Position numbers and translations under genes: made by a program. Shown piece after piece: positions 57,043-64,000 of a stretch of DNA of 64,000 bases. Location: contig CAXKWD010000008.1 of assembly GCA_964059195.1 (NCBI GenBank), positions 48,154,502-48,218,501 of the forward strand. Direction: 5' to 3'. This DNA comes from Ectobius pallidus. Lineage: Eukaryota; Arthropoda; Insecta; Blattodea; Ectobiidae. The notes beneath the pieces are model-generated. The model was given only the letters and a program-made list of their open reading frames with translations, was not told where the DNA came from and ran no database searches. Position 1 is the first letter of the stretch; every line of letters begins with the position of its first letter.

Positions 57043-59064
57043 GCCGTCTCCACCTGGCGACTTGAATGGGCTGAAATTTATTGCCCATTTGACGTGCCAG
57101 TTCCCATTCTTCCTGTGATACTCTTGGTCTAGAGTTTTCACAGTGTCCTAGGAATTCACATGTCTTGTCGTCATCATGTATGCACTCGGGGAAGTGTGCC
57201 TCAAAGAGTACTTTGAGTGTTTCTTCAGCCGAGCATGTGAAACCACCTGTAGGCTTACATATTGTTCCTACGGGATTGACTATACCGTGGGTCAGTGCTC
57301 TTTGTAATCTGGCTGCCTCTGACAGGCTAGATATTTCCTGACAGTAGGCTTGCCAAGAAGATCTTTTGGCCTTACGTATGTTTTTATTGTATTCAGTGAG
57401 GGCTATATGATATTCCCTCGAGTCTCTAGTTCTTTTAGCCTTGTTAAGGAGATGTCTTACTTACGCCTCCTATATTCAAGGTCCTGAGTCCACCATGACA
57501 CTTTCTTGGATTTAATCCTCGTTTGCAAGGGGCAGTTATCATAATAACAGTCAAGTATAGCCTCTTGAATTAAGTAGGCGACCTTGTCGATATCACCAAA
57601 AGATCTAATCCCTTCTATCTGCCCAATCCTACCTGAGAGATCCTCTTTATAGGGATCCCACCAGGTTCTCCTGGGATTCCTGTAGGGATTGGTTCCTTTG
57701 ACTGCATTAATATTAAAGGAAATGTAGTTATGGTCTGAAAGTGATGGTTCATCTAAGACCCTCCATTCAGTAATCTGTGTGGAAATATACACAGTACAGA
57801 AAGTAATGTCGATAACTTCCTGCCTTATGCGGTTATCAAAGGTAGGCTTGTTACCGACATTGAGTATGTTTAGGTTGTTGGAGAGCAGAAAATCTAAAAG
57901 ATAATCACCCCTTTTATTGATATCCTTGCTTCCCCAAATTTCATGATGAGAGTTGGCGTCACACCCAAAGATGGTCTGTTCGCCACGCCTTGTACAGTGT
58001 GCGACCAACTGCTCTAGTTCCCTTGTGGGAGGATTGCTACCATCATAGGGGAGATAAACAGAGCTCAGTATAAGGCCTTTGTTCCCTCCTCCTACTTGGC
58101 AGTCAATCTTCACCGTGGTGATGTCATTAGAACAAAATTCCAAATGAGGTAAACATTGAATACCGTTACGAACAAGGATACAACTCCTAATATGAGTGCC
58201 CTTGTCAGTATATCAACTTCCCTTGGCATTCTCCTAGCCATGCAATTCGACCCCTGTTAATCCAGGGCTCTTGAATCAGAGCTAGATCTATTTCTTCAGT
58301 ATTGAAGATTTTACAGAAGGCAGCCAAGGCTGCCTTCTTGTGCTGAAGATTGATCTGGAGGACTTTTAGTACCATCCTTGGTTTGAAGAACAATTCTCCC
58401 AAGGTCTACAAAGGGCTTTACTACCCAGATCTTGGTGGCTTACACTCCATATCCCTGTCTGAGGCTTGCTGTAAGACAGCTTCCTTTTCGAGGGAAATGG
58501 TTGTATATGCTGAGGGTTCATATATGTGGTCCTCAGAAGTTGTTTATTTGTTTCCACCTTGAGCTTGTCCATCTTCTCCGTGGCTTCGTCTAGGCCCGGA
58601 GTAGGTCTCTTAGGTTCTTTTTCCCCAGCCGAGGTTGACATGACCACCTCTGATGAGTTTACATCGATTCCCATCTCCATATCATTGGCTTGCTCTAGAA
58701 GAGTTTCCTCATCAAATGAAGTGGGTACCTGTGCTGAGGGCTCACTTACGTGGTCCTCAGAGGTTGTTTTGGAAATTTCCTTCCGTGTCTCCATTTTTGG
58801 TATCACGAGAAGCTAGGGAATTATACAGTCCGCCCAGGTAGAGCCCCGCATGCCTGGGTAAGGCTTATACTCTGGAGGTCGCCTGGTTTCCAGAGGCCCC
58901 GTTAAAGACACATTAGCCCTGTGCCATTCACCCCTTCAGCACGGATTGCACTACGCCTTAGGGTTGGGCTTGATTAGCCACTTCTTCGTCTGGTATCTCC
59001 CCTGTGGCCACCCTGGCATGAGTAACTCTGCGGTGTTTCCACCTCCAGTACAGCCCACAGGTTT
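57043..59064 (-). repeat. Inverted duplicate of an internal LINE segment (51653-53699)
   Basis: About 2.0 kb of the plus-strand R1/I-group LINE (ORF1-like region, endonuclease and the start of the RT) is repeated in reverse orientation. All compared protein frames are identical, including the 228-residue nuclease piece. It starts about 55 bases inside the LINE 5' end and stops just inside the RT. No (TCTAA) tail or target duplication is seen. The shared frameshift near 52510 and stop at 53259 show it was copied after the element had already decayed, so not by retrotransposition. Confidence 0.85.
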
Positions 59065-59122
59065 TGAAAACCTTTTTGGAGCCATTTTGAAAACCTCAAG
59101 GTTAAAAATTATATTTTTATTG

Positions 59123-59144
59123 GTTGATTTGATATGGAATGACC
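59123..59144 (-). repeat. Terminal-repeat-like motif GGGTCATTCCATAT
   Basis: Minus strand: GGGTCATTCCATATCAAATC. Very similar to 4671-4693 and related to the fold-back ends at 9784 and 18575. It directly adjoins the inverted LINE segment, which appears to have landed in this element's end. Confidence 0.4.
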
Positions 59145-59347
59145 CTCATACAAAAATAATATTGTGTAGCTATATTTAGATTGGCTGATTGTTTTTCTAT
59201 CTGTTCTCCTTCATTTGTTTCCATGTGGGCCTACTCATTTCATCGGCTGTTAGAGGTATTGTCTGTCTGAATTTCTTAGCAGTTATAAGATATACAGTTA
59301 CCAGTACAGAAATCAGGCACAGAATTAATTAGGCTATCACTTCTCAC

Positions 59348-59610
59348 TTAGTCTATTGGGGTACAGTGTCATGCTGCTGGTTGAGGCACTGTGCTACAAA
59401 CTGGAAGGGCACAGGTTCAATTCCTGATGAGGTTTTTGAGATTTTTCAATTGGCCTAATCCTTCTGCTGGCACTATGGCCCTGAGGTCAACTCATCCTCT
59501 AACAGAAATGGGTACCGGAAGCAATTTTGGGGTAAAGGCAGCCAGTGCATAAGACTGACAACCTTACCACCTTCATGTGCTAAAAGTTTAAAAATGTTGA
59601 AGGTTGAACA
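59348..59610 (+). mobile_element. tRNA-derived SINE, copy 1 of a local family
   Basis: The head has a B box (aggttcaattcct) after an A-box-like gttgaggcactgtg. The body reads ttcaattggcctaatccttctg, actatggccctga, gtaaaggcagcc and ttaccaccttcatgtgct. The same series occurs inverted at 61250-61525. The 3' end and target duplication are unclear. Confidence 0.65.
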
Positions 59611-60305
59611 TTTGAACCCTAAAAGCCTTCATGGCATCTATAGGGGATCACTAGATCTTTACCTGACTTCTTTACCAACATTAAAACATTTGTGACATTT
59701 CCACTAGTCACCTAGGTATGTCATCCATAGGCAAAGCTGGTAGATCGTAGTTTCTTTGTCTTGCAAAGAAGTTCTGTTCTCTACCACGGAAGTCCAAGAG
59801 CCATTTAAAGATAGTATTAATGCAAACATAAGATTTATTCAACATCTGCATGAAATAATCACTATACAAAAGCTGCAAAAGGCATTTTACATAAATGTCA
59901 CACCCGTCACACAACAGGTGTCACACCCGTCACATCAAAATTAAGCCAAAATAGTAGGCATTTCAAAATTATATTTTAGGTGGGTATTCTGTATTGAAAT
60001 ATCTTAACTTTTACCAAGTTTCCATTTTATACAATGAATTACTTGGCTTTCTACTCAAACTATTACATGTTTTTTGTGACGGGTGTGACAAGGATACCTT
60101 GAAAATCGATTTGATGAATATCTTCACTTAAACTGATCTTAAAAATTTGTTTTATGATGACAAAATCTTCACTTATTTGTGCTTTTGTGGGTGAAATTAA
60201 AAATTGCAGCAAATCTACTGAGTATAATGCAGTTTACTAGCCAACATGTTAAATTATAAATTTCAGTCAACGAAAAAAATACACATTTCAGCTGTTATTA
60301 TATAA
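59611..60305. other. Non-coding stretch with CACACCCGTCACA repeats
   Basis: CACACCCGTCACA occurs twice at 59899-59936, and its reverse complement (tgtgacgggtgtgac) at about 60076. It looks like part of an old DNA transposon end. No gene found. Confidence 0.3.
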
Positions 60306-61240
60306 GGTTACTGTACCGGTAGTTGACCATGCACCTATAGTTGACCAAATCAGCATATAATAAGGCAGTGTTTTGTTGTGCTAAATTAAAGAGTATAAAA
60401 TTATATGTCATTTGAAAGAGTAGGGATTGCCTCACCAAATACAATTATCAGGTACTGAATCTACTGAATGGTTGCCATTCTTTAGCATTGTTTTCTGGTG
60501 GTGCAACGTGGCTTGCTTCAGATATTAATAAAGAAGGTAAGCTGCGCATTTTTCTATTATTCTTGTACAGCCATACTGATTAATGACATATTCATTTCTT
60601 TTTTAATTCATATGATTAAAATGCACATTACTTAATGCTAGTGACCATTGCTAACAACCAGTTTTTTATTGTTAGGGCAAGAAAAGGCTGGACAACTACT
60701 GGAACACCAAAATGGCCAGGTATCTAGTAGTTGACCACTGGCAGTCAACAAATGGAATCCCTTACTCTAGTAGTTGACCAACACCTTACAAGTGATATTT
60801 ATGGTCCAACATAAGAAAAACTGCAAGGAAATATGGCATACCAAATTCTTCATTCCTAATTAAACTAAAATGTACTGTTCCATTAAAAATTTAGGAAAAT
60901 TTACTTGTTTCTTGGGATATTTCCTTGTGCAAAAGAAGTGCCTGGCAATAAAAAGGCACACAATGTTTGAAACTGTAAAACAAGATTTTAAAGATAAATG
61001 CCAATAGAAAAATTCCTTTTAAAAACAACAAACCAGGAAGACGTTGGTTTGAATCGTTCATGACGTGGCGTCCAATAATGTCAGAAAGGTATTTAGAGGG
61101 TATTAATACAGCTCGAGCAGATGTGGACAAAATAGAAACTGGTTCAATGAATTGCATGCTTATGTAAAAGAAGAGAATGTACTGGATATTTTGAAAGAAT
61201 GTTTAATGCGGACGAGTCAGGCTTTTAAACTTGCCCCAAA
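60306..61240 (+). pseudogene. Pogo-like transposase remnant
   Basis: A psq-type HTH piece reads TARKYGIPNSS (near 60830-60862). A CENP-B/Tc5-type second HTH reads NKPGRRWFESFM, SERYLEGINTARADV and, after a shift, WFNELHAYV. The first catalytic motif follows in another frame as MFNADESGF (near 61190-61217). The order matches pogo/Tigger/jerky proteins. The gene is then cut by a SINE and the rest of the DDE core is absent. The upstream end has four TAGTTGACCA motifs. Confidence 0.65.
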
Positions 61241-61525
61241 AGTGGAAAGGGGGGGAGTAAAGTGTTTCCTACACAGGACGTGAAGCCCATTAGGGTCCAG
61301 GAAATTGAGGCTCCCAAACCTTTTTTTTTTAGACATTCAGCACATGAAGGTGGTAATGTGCAACAGCTGCCTTTACTCCCAGGGCCATAGTGCCCACCAG
61401 AAGGATTAGGCAAATTGAAAAACACCAGCCGTCTTTACCCCCAGGGTCATAGTGTCACCAGAAGGATTAGGCAAATTGAAAAATTCCAACATCCTCATCT
61501 GGAATCTAACCCATGACCTTCCAGT
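61241..61525 (-). mobile_element. tRNA-derived SINE, copy 2, with an internal duplication
   Basis: Minus-strand match to the SINE at 59348: aactggaaggtcatgggtta (B-box region), atttttcaatttgcctaatcc and ttaccaccttcatgtgct. The segment cctaatccttctggtg...gtaaag is present twice (61441-61477 and 61381-61420), so this copy has an internal tandem duplication. It sits inside the pogo-like remnant. Confidence 0.65.
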
Positions 61526-61734
61526 TGGGAACCTGTATAAAATAATATCTGGTAATGAAAAATAGGCTAAAACAGTTCCGATTAATTTCAGTGCCTGTGT
61601 TTCAGTAGCACCTCTAATGTCTGTGTTTCCTCTCCAAAAACTTTCTAAGGACATAACTGACATCAGCAAATTTTAATGAAAATTTACTTGTAATACACTT
61701 AGACCTATAGCTAGAACTAATAAATCATTTGCAC

Positions 61735-61985
61735 TATTTCATCAAAACATAAGGGGGCTTGAAAATAAAATTGAAGAATTTAACTTAGCCATTCAGGATA
61801 CAATTAATTCTAATAAACAGGAAAACCAAGTTATTTGTCTAACGGAACACCACTGTGCAGAAACAGATCTGGAACAATTAAAAATTGATAACTTTTCACT
61901 ATGTTCAAAATTTTGTAGACATTCCATAAAATGTGGAGGTGTGAGTGTATTTATCGAAAGAAACTTACATTTCAGTGATAGAGAG
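61735..61985 (+). pseudogene. LINE endonuclease N-terminal fragment
   Basis: The plus strand reads ALFHQNIRGLENKIEEFNLA, then QVICLTEHHCAETDL and KCGGVSVFIERNLHF. This is the start of an APE-type LINE nuclease. It is cut at about 61980 by the R2-like LINE. Only about 85 residues remain. Confidence 0.65.
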
Positions 61986-64000
61986 AGAGAAATACTTTAT
62001 TCAAGTCATCTGCCTGGCAATCCAGGTGACCATACAGATCCAGAACAAACAAAGAAAAAGAATCATACATTACATAGTAACATGAACTGAATTGAAACGG
62101 AACATAAGAATTCTAAGTACCATATAAATGATTGTGCAATAAAAATAGCGAATCTTCTAAAACCCTAATACATATTTTAACAACAGTGTCTTTAGAAATA
62201 TTGAGAGACTGAAGAAATGAATTAACAAAGGTGAAACTTGCACCGCGTGCTCCAAAAAGCAGACCCTTCACCTCCCATGCATTGACAGGTAAGTTATAGC
62301 TCTCACTAAGGTGAGGGATGCATGGTTGGTATATGGCCTCCTTTTCCGCACTCACACGCTTAGTTTGTTCTCTATCCTCTTCTAAGCGAACTGTAGGATC
62401 CAAAATTAACCCTCGTTTTACAGTTCTATTAATGGCTATTATGTCGGCTCTTCGATTACTGCCATCTTCCACGATGCAATGCACCTCTTCATACACTTCC
62501 CAGTCTTTTTGTCGTCGAAGGGCTGTGGCAATCGCTGAACGGACACGGTGGTAGCGAGAATTTCTCAATAATTCACCCTTTTTACAACTACCCAATACAT
62601 GGCCCAAGGTTTCTGGATTATTGCAACCTGTATGCCGGCAGAGTGATGTAGTTTGACTCCTTCCAGGTACAGACCTCACCGCAGATATATTACAACACAT
62701 CTTGATTGCATTAGTCCACTGTGAACAAGAGAGACCTTTTCTATTGGATATCCATGAGTTGGTATTGGGATTTTCACTATAGACTGAAACGCCTTTACCT
62801 TTGTGAGGGAGTCCACACCATTTTTCAAAAGATCTTTTTCTCATTTCATTTCTTAACCATCGGCCTGTCTTGGTTAGTGTTGTTTCGTCACACTGAATGC
62901 TGAAATGTGACAGTATGTCCTCCTTTTCTTTATCTAAATCTCTACAAAAGGGAAGGTGTTCATCATATATTTTACTAAGGCATTGAGCGATGTTGAATTG
63001 TTGAATGTGAGCTTCCCATTCGGCATTAACGAGTCCCAGTCCCCTGAATTTCCTCGGAGAATAAATCATGTCATTTGGACAATCATTAGGCAAGCTAATA
63101 ATCTCTTTTATGGTTGACCGTAAGAGTTTGTCAACATCTTCTAAGAACTTGGTTGGAATTTTATTTAATGGAGTACTTTGGATAGGGTATACAATACATG
63201 GCCAAATATACTGATTGATTATGTTTGCTTTTTGGTCTGGATTGAGAAGATTTGAATTTGACAGATATGATAAATTATCTTCCAAATCTTTAATTATTTT
63301 ATTCTGATCAAAAACAATTTCATCATAAAATGTAACTCCTAGGTACTTTACGGTTTCATCACTTTTTAAACAATTTAGGTTGGCAGTTCCCAATTTAACA
63401 GTTGAATCTTGACTAAGTTTACCATTTTTAATATTAATCATTTTACATTTAGTTGAATTAAGACTGAATCCAATTTCAGTCAAATGGCTTGTTGCTAGAT
63501 TCAGTAGTGACTGGGCAGATGTTTCATTCTTAGCAACTAGAACTATATCATCTGCAAATGCCAATGCTGATATATTTTTAGCAGAGTGATTTATCTTGAA
63601 GCCGTGGCTTTGTTCAATTTCATGATCTGTTAAATTTTTAATGGTATCATCTATGGCTAAGTTAAATAATGCGGGAGAAATAGGCGATCCTTGTGCAACT
63701 CCTTTTCTTAGTTCAATGTACGACGTTTTGTTTTTATTACATTCTATTTGAATGTGATTTCCTTGAATTAGATCAGCAATTAACTCTCTTAAGTTATATG
63801 GCATGCTAATATGCATTAAACACCTTTTAATATGATCGTGTCCCACATTGTCACAGGCCTTTGTAATATCAAGGAATATTACACTACAATCTTTCTTATT
63901 TATTTTGGCATCCTTAAGGCAACCATTAATGATAGATGTATTTAAGTGAGTACCAGGAAGGGAGATAAATCCTCTTTGATGCGCTGAAAATTCTAAATAT
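61986..64000 (-). mobile_element. R2-like LINE, 5' part beyond the window
   Basis: The 3' end lies near 61986 next to a (GA)n run. The element continues past 64000. Its position inside another LINE's nuclease shows it is not at the 28S rDNA site used by R2 itself. Confidence 0.7.
62113..64000 (-). CDS. R2-clade-like reverse transcriptase with restriction-like endonuclease (partial)
   Basis: The minus-strand frame stays open from the window edge to the stop at 62113, at least 629 codons. RT motifs: VIFLDITKACDNVGH (Cys where Phe is usual), LRKGVAQGSPISPALFNLAI and the catalytic FADD (LAFADDIVLVA). The C-terminal part has CRHTGCNNPETLGHVLGSC, a zinc-binding motif, then RRADIIAINRTVKRGLILDP, the region of the restriction-like nuclease used by R2-type LINEs. 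No APE nuclease is expected. The open frame suggests a recent insertion. The start lies outside the window. Confidence 0.8.
   Translation of the reverse strand, partial: YLEFSAHQRGFISLPGTHLNTSIINGCLKDAKINKKDCSVIFLDITKACDNVGHDHIKRCLMHISMPYNLRELIADLIQGNHIQIECNKNKTSYIELRKGVAQGSPISPALFNLAIDDTIKNLTDHEIEQSHGFKINHSAKNISALAFADDIVLVAKNETSAQSLLNLATSHLTEIGFSLNSTKCKMINIKNGKLSQDSTVKLGTANLNCLKSDETVKYLGVTFYDEIVFDQNKIIKDLEDNLSYLSNSNLLNPDQKANIINQYIWPCIVYPIQSTPLNKIPTKFLEDVDKLLRSTIKEIISLPNDCPNDMIYSPRKFRGLGLVNAEWEAHIQQFNIAQCLSKIYDEHLPFCRDLDKEKEDILSHFSIQCDETTLTKTGRWLRNEMRKRSFEKWCGLPHKGKGVSVYSENPNTNSWISNRKGLSCSQWTNAIKMCCNISAVRSVPGRSQTTSLCRHTGCNNPETLGHVLGSCKKGELLRNSRYHRVRSAIATALRRQKDWEVYEEVHCIVEDGSNRRADIIAINRTVKRGLILDPTVRLEEDREQTKRVSAEKEAIYQPCIPHLSESYNLPVNAWEVKGLLFGARGASFTFVNSFLQSLNISKDTVVKICIRVLEDSLFLLHNHLYGT

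Noticed and set aside
61986..64000. Ribosomal DNA context for the R2-like LINE
   Set aside because: The flank at 61735-61985 encodes another LINE's nuclease, not 28S rRNA.

Overview
The window looks like intron-rich, AT-rich nuclear DNA of an arthropod, most likely an insect with a large genome. The basis is the mix of transposon families (Penelope, jockey-, CR1-, RTE-, R1/I- and R2-like LINEs, BEL/Pao, hAT, IS630/Tc1, pogo, THAP/TTAA elements, Helitrons and tRNA-derived SINEs) together with GT-AG introns. I see no bacterial operon, no rDNA and no CRISPR array. Almost every long open frame belongs to a dead or dying transposable element. Exact species cannot be told from the sequence alone.

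The one signal of a host gene is on the minus strand. Short exons with good splice sites lie at 48503-48361 (start ATG at 48500), 38065-37857, 34490-34320, 7976-7816 and possibly 7605-7573. Their reading phases fit together one after another, giving a gene of more than 40 kb whose introns hold most of the transposons listed below. I do not recognise the protein.

Layout. 1-3.7 kb: a Penelope-like element with an inverted head fragment, a tail fragment and a nearly complete but broken copy. 4.9-6.35 kb: an IS630/Tc1-type transposase pseudogene. 9.8-18.6 kb: a nest of insertions. A fold-back element with arms of about 1 kb holds a two-headed tRNA-derived insert and a 6-kb hAT-like element, which itself holds a 1.46-kb TTAA element carrying a THAP gene and a P2X7-ballast-like gene. 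20-26 kb: Helitron pieces, a clean SINE, a hAT remnant with a hairpin insert, and a second IS630 remnant.

26.3-31.1 kb: two LINEs on the minus strand. 31.1-33.7 kb: a second THAP/TTAA transposon with a 602-bp TTAA MITE inside it. 36.7-37.2 kb: a LINE tail and microsatellite. 40.4-43.7 kb: a Tc1 fragment and a BEL/Pao remnant split by an 850-bp element. 43.9-49.4 kb: a MITE, a 230-bp tandem repeat and a solo arm of the fold-back family.

49.8-59.1 kb: a jockey-like LINE on the minus strand is split by an R1/I-like LINE on the plus strand. A 2-kb internal piece of that second LINE is present again, inverted, at 57.0-59.1 kb. 59.3-64 kb: a SINE pair, a pogo-like remnant, a LINE endonuclease fragment, and an R2-like LINE with a long open frame that runs off the window end.
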